Assembly (NCBI GenBank): GCA_037623315.1
Contig: JBBJJH010000008.1
Coordinates: forward strand, 1-64,000
From: Halanaerobiaceae bacterium ANBcell28
Lineage (GTDB): Bacteria > Bacillota > Halanaerobiia > Halanaerobiales > DTU029
Direction of reading: 5' to 3'
Length of the DNA stretch: 64,000 nt
Shown here one piece after another: positions 17,016 through 24,980 of the stretch. The notes below the pieces were generated by a model, which had not been told where the DNA came from, did no database searches, and was given only the letters and a program-made list of their open reading frames with translations. How positions within the stretch are numbered: the first letter of the stretch is position 1; each line of letters opens with the position of its first letter. The position numbers were made by a program, and so were the translations under genes.

Positions 17016-17792
17016 CTAAGAGGTTCTTTTAGTATCTTGTAAAAATATTTCTTGCATAGCTTCTAAATCGCTTAATTTATCAACGTCAAAACCAACTTCA
17101 GGGTGATTACTTATCATAAAATTGACTTTAAGTTTGGCTAATTTTTCAACTTTTTTTTCAACATCAGAAATAGATAGATGACCTAATAAAAATCGAAATA
17201 TAAAACTTAGTCCTAAAAGTTTACTTAATTTCCATGGCTTTTTACGATACTTAAGTATTTTTTCAAGCAGATGATATGTGTTCTTAATAACTTCAGGGCA
17301 TATTAACATCATATTTCCACCAGTAAATACTCCTTCTGCCAATGGGATATATGTTCTCTCGGTATTAGGAAACTTTTGTTCATTAAGTTCTTTAGATATT
17401 AGCGGATAATACAAATCACAATTTTTATCTTCTAAACAATCTAGTATAAATCCATCTATAATTTCAGCTGTGACTAATGGTATATCAGATGTCATCAAGA
17501 GGACATAATCACTTTCATTACAATAATTTAAGCCATTAATCACATTTTCCTGCATAGAATCTGTACTTTCAATGAAAACATCAACTTTAGTATTAATAGC
17601 TGGTTTTATCCACTTTTCAGAACCAACAACTACTAATTTACCAGTTCTTGAAGCGCTATTTGCTCCTCGTAGAACATAATCTATCATTGGTATTTTAGCT
17701 ATTTTAATAAGAGCTTCAAGCTTTGCATTAGTATGTTTTTTAAAATCTCCAGAAGTTTTTGCTCCAGCCAATACGACTACATCAATCTTCAT
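17016..17792 (-). CDS. MobA-like NTP transferase domain protein
   Basis: A 258-residue GT-A-fold nucleotidyltransferase. It begins MKIDVVVLAGA, the nucleotide-binding strand and loop, continues with KTSGDFKKHTNAKLEALIKIAKIPMIDYVL, and carries the metal-binding 'LLMTSDIPLVT' (Asp in the position of the DxD metal ligand). The usual LAGGxSxRxG loop is degenerate. The substrate is unknown. I chose the ATG at 17790-17792 with GGGGGA 9 nt upstream rather than a codon 42 nt earlier. It follows ispE by 35 nt and is probably co-transcribed with it. Confidence 0.75.
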   Translation of the reverse strand: MKIDVVVLAGAKTSGDFKKHTNAKLEALIKIAKIPMIDYVLRGANSASRTGKLVVVGSEKWIKPAINTKVDVFIESTDSMQENVINGLNYCNESDYVLLMTSDIPLVTAEIIDGFILDCLEDKNCDLYYPLISKELNEQKFPNTERTYIPLAEGVFTGGNMMLICPEVIKNTYHLLEKILKYRKKPWKLSKLLGLSFIFRFLLGHLSISDVEKKVEKLAKLKVNFMISNHPEVGFDVDKLSDLEAMQEIFLQDTKRTS

Positions 17793-17827
17793 TTCTTGTT
17801 TTCCCCCTATCGCTACAGAAAAATCTT

Positions 17828-18718
17828 TTAACAAAAATTATTCTTCCATAATTCAAGAAAACCTTTTCTTACAGTTTTACTTATAACAATAAAATCACTT
17901 TTTCGAGGCCACATACTGTAAATATACTCAGCAATCTCCTTTTCTCTTACTATCGCAAATACAGAAGAACCACTTCCTGACATCATAGAAAAGATAGCCC
18001 CCATATCAAGCAAAATATCTTTAATATCAGAAATTTCTTGATATACAGGCAGAACTGCTTTTTCCATTACGTTCTTCCAACCTTCCCTCCAAGTAATATC
18101 TTTCTTTTCCACTAGTAATTTAATTAGTTTATCAGTATCAACCCTTTCTGTATTATGCAAACTATCATATTCTTTATAAGCCCAGGCTGTACTTACTTTT
18201 ATTCCAGGGTTAACAATTATTATAAACGCATCTTCTAGGTCAGGTAATTGTTTTATCAACTCGCCCCGACCATAAGCCAAAGCTGTTCCTCCATCAATAC
18301 AAAAAGCTACATCTGAACCAAGTTTTGATGCTAATGAAAATAAATCATTTTTTGAAAGATTTAAATCATATAGTATATTAATACCTGTTAATACAGCTGC
18401 AGCATCAGAACTTCCGCCAGCAAGCCCAGCTGCTATAGGTATATTTTTTTTAATGTTAATTTTAATACCTGCACTAATTCCGGCCGCCTCTAAAATAAGT
18501 TCTGCAGCTCTATAGGCTATATTATTCTCATCACTAGGCAAATCTGAATTATCTACTTCTAAATATATTCCTCTACTATTTTTCTCTATTTCAACTACAT
18601 CATGTAGTGAAACTGATTGCATTATCATCTCCACTTCATGAAAGCCATCATCCCGCTTTGCCAGAATATCAAGGGCAAGATTTATTTTAGCAGGAGCAGG
18701 AACTGTTATTTTATGCAA
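17828..18718 (-). CDS. ispE: 4-diphosphocytidyl-2-C-methyl-D-erythritol kinase (IspE)
   Basis: A GHMP kinase of the MEP isoprenoid pathway. The protein starts with PAPAKINLALDI, has the ATP loop PIAAGLAGGSSDAAAVL (about 90-106) and the C-terminal MSGSGSSVFAI motif. The length of 296 is normal. The start is a TTG at 18716-18718 with AAGGAG 8 nt upstream; no better start exists. In Bacillus ispE lies between veg/sspF and purR-spoVG; here it keeps only the spoVG side, because veg is 34 kb away. Confidence 0.96.
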   Translation of the reverse strand: MHKITVPAPAKINLALDILAKRDDGFHEVEMIMQSVSLHDVVEIEKNSRGIYLEVDNSDLPSDENNIAYRAAELILEAAGISAGIKINIKKNIPIAAGLAGGSSDAAAVLTGINILYDLNLSKNDLFSLASKLGSDVAFCIDGGTALAYGRGELIKQLPDLEDAFIIIVNPGIKVSTAWAYKEYDSLHNTERVDTDKLIKLLVEKKDITWREGWKNVMEKAVLPVYQEISDIKDILLDMGAIFSMMSGSGSSVFAIVREKEIAEYIYSMWPRKSDFIVISKTVRKGFLELWKNNFC

Positions 18719-18789
18719 TGGTATAACTCCTTCCTTATCTCAAAAATATTTATAATTATCCAAGTATGTACTTTTTCTTTATGTTACAC

Positions 18790-18818
18790 ATTATACCACC
18801 TTTGTATTTGGGATACAA
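18790..18818 (-). promoter_or_regulatory. ispE promoter
   Basis: TTGTAT (18813-18818), 17 bp, TATAAT (18790-18795) on the minus strand, about 70 nt before the TTG start. Confidence 0.6.
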
Positions 18819-18934
18819 GATTCATATATTTTTAAAAGAAGAATAATATTCTGATATACACAAAAACCTCCTTCTGTGAATAAAATAGTAGTAATCACAG
18901 TAAATTACTCAAACATTTTAAAGGAGGTTAAATA

Positions 18935-19492
18935 GTGTCATACAAAATTCAAATAGAATTACAAAGTCGTCGTTTGTTTTTAAAGCAAGACGGAAGAATT
19001 ATCAATACTTATCCGGTAGCTATTGGCAAACCCTCAACCCCAACCCCAACAGGAGACTATCACATTATTGATAGAGTTAAAAATCCTGGTGGTGTACTAG
19101 GAACACGCTGGCTGAGATTCACTTATCGACAACACGGAATCCATGGAACAAATCAACCACAGTCAATCGGTCAAGCAGTTTCTCTCGGTTGTGTAAGAAT
19201 GTATAATAATGATGTTGAAGAACTATACGACAAAGTACCAGATGGCACTCCAATAATTATCAGAAATTCCTTTAGCGGAAATCCTGGAAACTCTACAGGC
19301 AATAATCCAGGTAAACCAGGCAATTCCGATAGAGACGATGGCTCATATACAATACACACAGTTCAAAGAGGAGAATCACTCTGGGTAATAAGTAGAAAAT
19401 ATAATGTAACGATAACAGATATAAAAAGAATCAATAATCTAAGCAGTGACCTTATACATCCTGGTCAAGAACTAAAAATACCAAAACAATAA
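18935..19492 (+). CDS. YkuD-type L,D-transpeptidase with C-terminal LysM
   Basis: Cross-links peptidoglycan through 3-3 bonds. The catalytic domain fills residues 1-115, with His70 in GIHGTN and the nucleophile Cys86 in SLGCVRM. A Gly/Asn/Pro-rich linker leads to one LysM peptidoglycan-binding repeat (about 137-183). There is no signal peptide, as in Bacillus YkuD, which is deposited in the spore; a mother-cell or spore location is therefore likely. The start is GTG with a perfect AAGGAGG 7 nt upstream. The next gene converges 9 bp away with no terminator visible between them. Confidence 0.88.
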   Translation: MSYKIQIELQSRRLFLKQDGRIINTYPVAIGKPSTPTPTGDYHIIDRVKNPGGVLGTRWLRFTYRQHGIHGTNQPQSIGQAVSLGCVRMYNNDVEELYDKVPDGTPIIIRNSFSGNPGNSTGNNPGKPGNSDRDDGSYTIHTVQRGESLWVISRKYNVTITDIKRINNLSSDLIHPGQELKIPKQ

Positions 19493-19501
19493 TTTAGATA
19501 C

Positions 19502-20689
19502 TTAAGCAAAAAAGAAGGCAATAGCAATTATTAAATAGGCCGCTATTAATTGTAAACCTTCAAACCAGTTTGATTTTCCCTGCAAATATACAATATTAAT
19601 TGCCAGGACAGATAAACCAATTGTACTTATTTCAAGAATATTAAACAAAAAATTCATAGGATGAGGAGTAAAACTACTAAAGAAAATTAATAAGGGTACT
19701 AAAAACAAAGCTACTTGAATACTAGATCCAACTGCAATAGTTATGCTCAAGTCAATTTTATTCTCCCTAGCCATCCTTATCGCTGTTATATTTTCAGCTA
19801 CATTAGATATTACGGGAAGAATAATAACACCAATAAAAACAACTGAAATATTAAAACTTTCCTGAATAACAGATATAGAAGATACCAGTATATTTGCTTC
19901 AACTGCAATAATCAATGTAGTCAACAGAAGATAAAATGCGTTTTTTAGAATAGTCTTCTTATCCCTTGATTTTTTTTCTTTTTGAGAAACCTTTTTGCTA
20001 ATAAAAAAGGCAGAATGCTGTCCAAGCTCATGATTATTGCTTTTACCTTCATTATTATTTCCTTTATTCTTATTCTCAATGTCATCTATGCCATCCTCTA
20101 GCTCCTCTGAATTTTCATTCTTTATCTGCTTTTTTTCTTTTTCATGGTAAACTAAAGTAAAATAGAGACTGGCTAGATATGTAATAAACAAAACAATTCC
20201 CACTCCAATACTTAATCTACGCAGTACAATTGTCTTAATATTTTCTGAACCAAAATAAAAAATAGCCGGTACCAGCATACCCACAACCGCTAGCATTAGC
20301 ATAGCGCTATTTGTTATAGCCAGTATTTTATCAAACTTTTGCCTGCGATACTTTAAGCCTCCCAGAAAAAAGGACAAACCCAGCACTAGCAAAAGATTCA
20401 TAATAATAGATCCAGTTATATTAGCTTTTACTACATTTAGCAAACCATCATAAATAGCAAATATTGATATTATTAGTTCAGTTGCATTACCAAAAGTTAC
20501 ATTAATTAAACCACCCAAACTACTACCAAGATCCACTCGCAAACGATCTGTCAGATCTGACATTATAGCAGCCAGTGGTATAATAGCAAGAGCAGTTACA
20601 GCGAAAGTTAATATTGACCCATCTAAAAAAAAAGATAATCCCAAACTAACAGGGACAAATACAAGCAAGATTTTTAATTTACCAAGCAT
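19502..20689 (-). CDS. Ca2+/H+ antiporter (CaCA superfamily, Cax/ChaA type)
   Basis: A 395-residue membrane exchanger with about 11 helices. Both alpha repeats of the superfamily are visible: GNATELIISIFAI near residue 67 and the second NVAENITAIRMA...SIQVAL near 300-330. A hydrophilic, acidic, Asn-rich loop near residues 185-235 separates the halves and may bind cation. It may supply or remove calcium during sporulation, given its spore-gene neighbours, but a housekeeping role is equally possible. GAGGTGA lies upstream within a palindrome (20704-20746). Confidence 0.88.
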   Translation of the reverse strand: MLGKLKILLVFVPVSLGLSFFLDGSILTFAVTALAIIPLAAIMSDLTDRLRVDLGSSLGGLINVTFGNATELIISIFAIYDGLLNVVKANITGSIIMNLLLVLGLSFFLGGLKYRRQKFDKILAITNSAMLMLAVVGMLVPAIFYFGSENIKTIVLRRLSIGVGIVLFITYLASLYFTLVYHEKEKKQIKNENSEELEDGIDDIENKNKGNNNEGKSNNHELGQHSAFFISKKVSQKEKKSRDKKTILKNAFYLLLTTLIIAVEANILVSSISVIQESFNISVVFIGVIILPVISNVAENITAIRMARENKIDLSITIAVGSSIQVALFLVPLLIFFSSFTPHPMNFLFNILEISTIGLSVLAINIVYLQGKSNWFEGLQLIAAYLIIAIAFFFA

Positions 20690-20703
20690 CTCTTCTCTAT
20701 CAC

Positions 20704-20746
20704 CTCAGTTTATATTATACCCTTTACGATATAATATAAACCTGAG
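20704..20746 (-). promoter_or_regulatory. Palindrome in the antiporter leader
   Basis: A near-perfect 16-bp inverted repeat (20704-20719 with 20730-20746, one bulged base, 10-nt loop) contains TATAAT on each strand and reaches the ribosome site of the antiporter gene. It could be an operator or an mRNA hairpin that hides the ribosome site. Confidence 0.5.
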
Positions 20747-20863
20747 AAAAAATAGCTTTCTCTATAAACAATACTTTAAATCATATTAAACATCTTAAAT
20801 ATAATTTACATGGTACAAAAAATACAATCAGCTTACAGGTATATTGGAATTATAATATCAAGA

Positions 20864-20890
20864 ACAAAAATAAGGAATTAAATTAATTCC
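20864..20890 (-). terminator. Terminator of the first SPOCS-LysM gene
   Basis: GGAATT and AATTCC pair around AATTT, overlapping the stop codon, and are followed on the minus strand by TTATTTTTG. Confidence 0.6.
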
Positions 20891-22421
20891 GTGGGATCCA
20901 TATCTTCTGTCCTATCTGCAGTCTATTAGGATCTATACCTGGATTTAAAGATATTATTTGCTCAACTGTTACAGAGTGTTCTCGAGCAATTGTATATAAG
21001 CTATCACCAGTTCGCACAGTGTATTGAATCTTATCATCTCGAACCGCTGGTCGATGAATAGGTTTTTCAACAGGCCTTACTGGACGATCTGTTATATCAG
21101 TAACTACTGGCACCCGCTTTCTTTCAGTTATCAGAAGCTCAACATTTACTACTGCTCTTACCTCTATTACCCTGGCCGATACTCTAGTAGCTGTAATTCT
21201 ATTCACACTTATCTCGGAATATACCTGCATCCCTGCCCGTACTTCTGGGATATTTATAAAAGAATCAAAGTTAATAGTAGCAGAAGTATGATGAACTGGC
21301 TGTTGTGGTAGATCACCCACATAGATAACATTGGCATCAATCACACCACTAAGAGCTACTCCTCCATTTTCAGCAGCTACAACTATACTACCACCGCGAA
21401 TAGTTCCACTGGCACTTATCACACTAGCTACATCAGGTTTACCCTCTGCTAAAGTTACCCTTGTTCTTGCTGAAATTCTGCTTCGTCTTTCAGCAACTAT
21501 TTCTTCTACAAGAACCGGTCTTCTCACCGGAAAGACTTTATCAACAGGTTTAACAATATCTGTAGGTACATCTAAAACCTCTGCTTCTACAACTAAAATA
21601 GTAAAAACAAGATCTACTCGTATCTTTACTCTTCGACGGTCAAGCTTAGTAACCCTTTCATCAACTACATTTACTTCTACAAAAGCATCCATTTCTGGAC
21701 GAGCTCCAGTGAATGAGAAAACCTCATTAAATTCATACATAAGCTCTGCATATTCGAGCTTTCCACTGGCATTAAAATATAACAGATCACTTTTAACAAT
21801 ACCCCTCACTCTTACACGATTATTACCGCTAACTGACTCCAAGATTTGAATAGTGCTATCTACATCAAGAACCCTACTAATATCACTTACCCTTGTAGGT
21901 ATCCGTAAAGTATCCTGAATGGTACGTTCAAATCTACTCTCTCTTAAGGTTCTTTGCACCCTCATCTCTCTTCTTTGCACCTGAATATCTTTTCTTTCAT
22001 CAACTAATGTAACTCGCTCTGTTGCAAATAAATCAATATCTGTAGAAATAGTAAAGATTAATTCAATACTCCTATTATTTATTAATGTATATTCTATATC
22101 TGCAATAAGCATATCGATATCAACTTCTAAACCTCTACGAGCTTCACTTACAGCAATTCTTTCTGAAAACTGAAAGTTTCTTCTAAAACTTAATACATTT
22201 GATGGTTCGTCCTTGGCAGCATAATAAATATGTGATCTTATAATACCATTAATGACTACAAATCCTCTTTCTAGCTCAACACTAGTCATTTCTACACGAG
22301 CACTCACACTTACTACCCTTTCTGCTGCTGGAAGAGTAGTCGGAATACTCGTCGATCTTCTTATTTTAGAACTAAAAGTTCTTGATAAGATAGAGTCATT
22401 TATTCTTAATTGTTGTACCAT
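20883..22421 (-). CDS. SPOCS (DUF3794)-LysM spore-envelope protein, SipL-like (paralog 1)
   Basis: A 512-residue protein with two or three SPOCS beta domains (about 25-280 and 285-450) and a C-terminal LysM (about 465-511, QYTVRTGDSLYTIAREHSV). Clostridial SipL has the same plan: SPOCS repeats plus a LysM that contacts SpoIVA and anchors the coat to the forespore. A morphogenetic role at the coat-cortex interface is therefore likely. It is Arg-rich (many Arg-Val runs), unlike the acidic paralog 2, so the two may interact electrostatically; that is inference. GGAGGTGA precedes the ATG. It is preceded by a 37-codon basic ORF, probably in the same transcript. Confidence 0.85.
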   Translation of the reverse strand: MVQQLRINDSILSRTFSSKIRRSTSIPTTLPAAERVVSVSARVEMTSVELERGFVVINGIIRSHIYYAAKDEPSNVLSFRRNFQFSERIAVSEARRGLEVDIDMLIADIEYTLINNRSIELIFTISTDIDLFATERVTLVDERKDIQVQRREMRVQRTLRESRFERTIQDTLRIPTRVSDISRVLDVDSTIQILESVSGNNRVRVRGIVKSDLLYFNASGKLEYAELMYEFNEVFSFTGARPEMDAFVEVNVVDERVTKLDRRRVKIRVDLVFTILVVEAEVLDVPTDIVKPVDKVFPVRRPVLVEEIVAERRSRISARTRVTLAEGKPDVASVISASGTIRGGSIVVAAENGGVALSGVIDANVIYVGDLPQQPVHHTSATINFDSFINIPEVRAGMQVYSEISVNRITATRVSARVIEVRAVVNVELLITERKRVPVVTDITDRPVRPVEKPIHRPAVRDDKIQYTVRTGDSLYTIAREHSVTVEQIISLNPGIDPNRLQIGQKIWIPRN

Positions 22422-22436
22422 TTTCTCACCTCCATC

Positions 22437-22550
22437 TTAAGCCTTTTTAATTTTTATTAATTTCTTTATCTTCTGAGGCTTTATGTTTACCTTCCTATTT
22501 TCATGACTGTTTTCTGCCTTTTTAGCCTTTTTCTTTTTTTGTTCAGACAT
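22437..22550 (-). CDS. 37-residue lysine-rich small protein
   Basis: Not a known family. The ATG at 22548-22550 has GGAGG 7 nt upstream and the ORF closes with TAA 15 nt before the SPOCS-LysM paralog 1 start. It has 14 Lys and 1 Arg in 37 residues (starts MSEQKKKKAKKAE, ends KLIKIKKA) and no hydrophobic segment. It lies between a sigma-K-like promoter and the SPOCS gene, so it is placed to be made in the mother cell. It may be a nucleic-acid- or coat-binding peptide. Very basic composition can arise by chance in AT-rich DNA, but the ribosome site and operon placement argue for translation. Confidence 0.6.
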   Translation of the reverse strand: MSEQKKKKAKKAENSHENRKVNIKPQKIKKLIKIKKA

Positions 22551-22593
22551 TTTGATACCTCCATAAATGAGTTATTAATAAAGGTTCTCTTTA

Positions 22594-22624
22594 TAATATA
22601 TGAATCTATATTATAAGACGTGAA
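22594..22624 (-). promoter_or_regulatory. Sigma-K-like promoter of the 37-aa ORF and SPOCS paralog 1
   Basis: TTCAC (22620-22624), 17 bp, CATATATTA (22594-22602) on the minus strand. The sigma-K consensus is AC, 16-17 bp, CATAnnnTA. The -35 abuts the terminator of paralog 2. Confidence 0.6.
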
Positions 22625-22654
22625 AGAGCTGTGAAGTTATACTCACAGCTCTTT
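22623..22654 (-). terminator. Terminator of SPOCS-LysM paralog 2
   Basis: A perfect 12-bp stem (AAAGAGCTGTGA, 22623-22634 with 22643-22654) and an 8-nt loop, 36 nt after the stop. T runs are short on both strands. Confidence 0.75.
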
Positions 22655-22690
22655 TTGAAATAAATTTATTGTCTTAAGCTATTAACTAAA

Positions 22691-24337
22691 TTATCCTCTT
22701 GGATCAATTACCTTTTTCGGAACACATATTTTTTGACCAATTTGTAAATTATGTGGATCGATACTTGGGTTTGCTTGAATTAAAGCATCTACAGTTGTTC
22801 GATATCTACGAGCAATCTTATATAACGTATCTCCTGGCTGTACTACATAAACCACATAAGAAGGTGGGCAATCATCTACAACTACAGGAGCAACTTCTAC
22901 TATGTCAGTAATAATTTCCAACTGTCTAAACTCTGTAACTTTAGCAAATTTGCGAACAACAATGGTAAACTCAAGCCTTCTTGCAGGAACTGGTGGCTCT
23001 TGATTATTATTAACACCAAGCTTTTGTACAGAAACTCTAGTTACTTCTAATTCTACATAAGCATTCATACCGGGTTCTGCACCTGGTATATCTACAAAAT
23101 TATCAAAATTAAATGGTTCCGCATCTGGAGTTTCAACAAAATGTACTGGCTGTTGAGGTTCACCTTCTGCTACATCACCCACATACATTGCACCAGCTTC
23201 AATTTCAGCATCAATCATAACTCCACCTGGTTCAGTCATTGCTTCAAAATCTATAACTCTTGCAAAAGGTTCAAGCACCCTTAATACAGCTGGTTTTTCC
23301 TCAGGAACTGTCAATGGTCTTGTAATACTTTCATGATAAATATCTTCTCCAATTACTTCTTCTACTCTTAATAGGTCTCTGTCAACCTCAACTAATTCAC
23401 TAACTATATCAGTAATAATATTAACTTGTTTCTGTTCTGTTACTTTTACAAATAACCTAATAACCACATTTAATTCAACAGTAGTTTCACCATTTACAGT
23501 AACTTCATCAAAAGATACCCTTTGAACTATTACATTGGTATGAACATTCATCCCTGGCTGTACTCCTGGTATATCAATACCCTGACTGAAGTTAAACTCA
23601 CCTTCTATAAAGTGTACAGGTTGAAGAGGTGGTTCTTCTACTTCAGCTACATACATAGCCCCACCAAAGATGCTACCATCAATAATTACACCATCTTCTG
23701 TTATTTCGGCATCTATTTGCCTAATTTCTGCTGTAGCATTTAAAATTCTTTCAATTGGTGGCTTATTCAAGATGTCAGGAACAGGTAACCTTCCACTTAC
23801 TACAACTGTTTCTACAGTTTCACCTATAACTTCTTCTATTTTCAATAATTGTTGTCTAATATCTTCTTCTGGAATACCTTCTACTCCTGTTATCACAGTA
23901 ATTTGACGATATTCTGTAACCTTAACGAATTTATGAATAACAACTGTTACCTCAATTGTTCTTTCATCAATTAATTGAAAAGAAACCCTTCGAACATTAA
24001 CATCTGCAAAAACATTCATGCCAGGTTCTGCTCCAGGTACATCTACAAAATTTGTAATTGGTATTCTACCTTCTACAAAATGTACAGGCTGCAAGGGTGG
24101 TTCATCAACAAGCCCTACATATACAACCCCCACATCTATTTCAGCAGTGAGTTCAACTCCACCCTCCTCAATAGTAGTTTGCAAATCATCAATACCGAAA
24201 ACTTTAACCTCCACTACTCTTTCTGCTGGCGGCTTTACATCAGGAATTTCAATAGTGCCAGTAACAGACTCTGTAACAACTTCTTCGCCTATCACATATT
24301 CAACTCTAATTAGCTCTTCATCAAAATGAACTGCCAA
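22691..24337 (-). CDS. SPOCS (DUF3794)-LysM spore-envelope protein, SipL-like (paralog 2)
   Basis: A 548-residue protein of three tandem modules (about 8-155, 160-325 and 328-490). Each begins with an 'RVEYVIGE' or similar helix and contains the repeated LQPVHFVEG...FVDVPGAEPGMN...FVKVTE.RQ..ITD signature of SPOCS domains. A LysM follows at about 503-546 (VVQPGDTLYKIARRYRTTVDALIQANPSIDPHNLQIGQKICVP region). It is strongly acidic. The architecture is that of clostridial SipL, the SpoIVA-binding coat anchor. The start is TTG (24335-24337) with AAAGGAGG 7 nt upstream. It has its own sigma-K-like promoter. Confidence 0.88.
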   Translation of the reverse strand: MAVHFDEELIRVEYVIGEEVVTESVTGTIEIPDVKPPAERVVEVKVFGIDDLQTTIEEGGVELTAEIDVGVVYVGLVDEPPLQPVHFVEGRIPITNFVDVPGAEPGMNVFADVNVRRVSFQLIDERTIEVTVVIHKFVKVTEYRQITVITGVEGIPEEDIRQQLLKIEEVIGETVETVVVSGRLPVPDILNKPPIERILNATAEIRQIDAEITEDGVIIDGSIFGGAMYVAEVEEPPLQPVHFIEGEFNFSQGIDIPGVQPGMNVHTNVIVQRVSFDEVTVNGETTVELNVVIRLFVKVTEQKQVNIITDIVSELVEVDRDLLRVEEVIGEDIYHESITRPLTVPEEKPAVLRVLEPFARVIDFEAMTEPGGVMIDAEIEAGAMYVGDVAEGEPQQPVHFVETPDAEPFNFDNFVDIPGAEPGMNAYVELEVTRVSVQKLGVNNNQEPPVPARRLEFTIVVRKFAKVTEFRQLEIITDIVEVAPVVVDDCPPSYVVYVVQPGDTLYKIARRYRTTVDALIQANPSIDPHNLQIGQKICVPKKVIDPRG

Positions 24338-24374
24338 TATCCTTCCTCCTTTCTATCTTTATCATTATCACTTA

Positions 24375-24404
24375 TAATATATGCATAAACAATTAAAGTG
24401 TGAA
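24375..24404 (-). promoter_or_regulatory. Sigma-K-like promoter of SPOCS paralog 2
   Basis: TTCAC (24400-24404), 16 bp, CATATATTA (24375-24383) on the minus strand, almost the same sequence as the promoter at 22594-22624. Confidence 0.6.
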
Positions 24405-24463
24405 AACCTAATTACACTAGTAAATAAACTATATATTATATATACAGTATTAAGAGGTGGATT

Positions 24464-24520
24464 ATGACAAAAATATTATCACATTCACAAGTTTCCCTTC
24501 ATAAAATATTTTGGAGGTGA
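24464..24520 (+). CDS. 18-codon ORF upstream of the 135-residue unknown protein
   Basis: AGAGGTGG precedes an ATG that opens an 18-codon ORF (MTKILSHSQVSLHKIFWR). Its TGA lies inside the GGAGGTGA ribosome site of the next gene, an arrangement that would couple their translation. It may be a leader peptide or a coincidence. Confidence 0.3.
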   Translation: MTKILSHSQVSLHKIFWR

Positions 24521-24525
24521 AAACT

Positions 24526-24933
24526 ATGTCTTTTGGTTATTCAAGAGATATTTTTAGATATCCTGCTGTACAGTATATACCCCTATCCCTTAAAAATTCT
24601 AGAATTAAAAAAACTGAAAGAACATCAAGAGTAATTAGCTTTTCAATTTTTAGCTATGAAGAGAGAAGGGAACTAGAAAAACGCTTAAAAAGACTTAACT
24701 TAAAGGAAGAATACCATTTTAATGAAGATGAACTTGTTATTCTAGTAAATAACTACGAAATTGATATAATAAAATACCGTGGACATAATATTATTATGGT
24801 GGGAGAGAGAAAACCTAACACATATCATTTATTTACTATAACAAGAAAATATTTTTATAAAAACAATCTAGCTTTTATCTTATATGATGGAAGCAGCAGC
24901 GAAAGGGTAGCTATCCAAAGATTTCATAACTAA
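24526..24933 (+). CDS. Unrecognised 135-residue protein
   Basis: I do not recognise it. It starts at the ATG at 24526 with GGAGGTGA 5 nt upstream. There is no signal peptide or membrane segment. It has an N-terminal 'MSFGYSRDIFRYPAVQYIP', a charged central helix (ERRELEKRLKRLNLKEEYHF) and a C-terminal half with alternating strands. It lies between two SPOCS genes, reads opposite to them and ends at a shared terminator, so spore association is a guess from context only. Confidence 0.65.
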   Translation: MSFGYSRDIFRYPAVQYIPLSLKNSRIKKTERTSRVISFSIFSYEERRELEKRLKRLNLKEEYHFNEDELVILVNNYEIDIIKYRGHNIIMVGERKPNTYHLFTITRKYFYKNNLAFILYDGSSSERVAIQRFHN

Positions 24934-24949
24934 ATTATATCTTTAAACA

Positions 24950-24980
24950 AAAAAAAATTATCTTTTAAAAGATAATTTTT
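24950..24980. terminator. Bidirectional terminator between convergent genes
   Basis: A fully self-complementary AAATTATCTTTT/AAAAGATAATTT stem, with A runs on one side and T runs on the other, serves both the plus-strand unknown gene and the minus-strand SPOCS paralog 3. Confidence 0.85.

Noticed and set aside
18880-18910. Sigma-G promoter for the L,D-transpeptidase
   Set aside because: TGAATA is present but the -10 (TAAATTA) matches the consensus poorly.
21331-24329. Ser/Thr-rich plus-strand ORFs opposite the SPOCS genes
   Set aside because: They mirror the Glu/Val-rich composition of the real minus-strand genes and lack ribosome sites.
24481-24508. Sigma-K promoter (CAC-17-CATAAAATA) for the 135-residue unknown gene
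   Set aside because: The start of transcription would fall in or after the ribosome site, removing it from the message.
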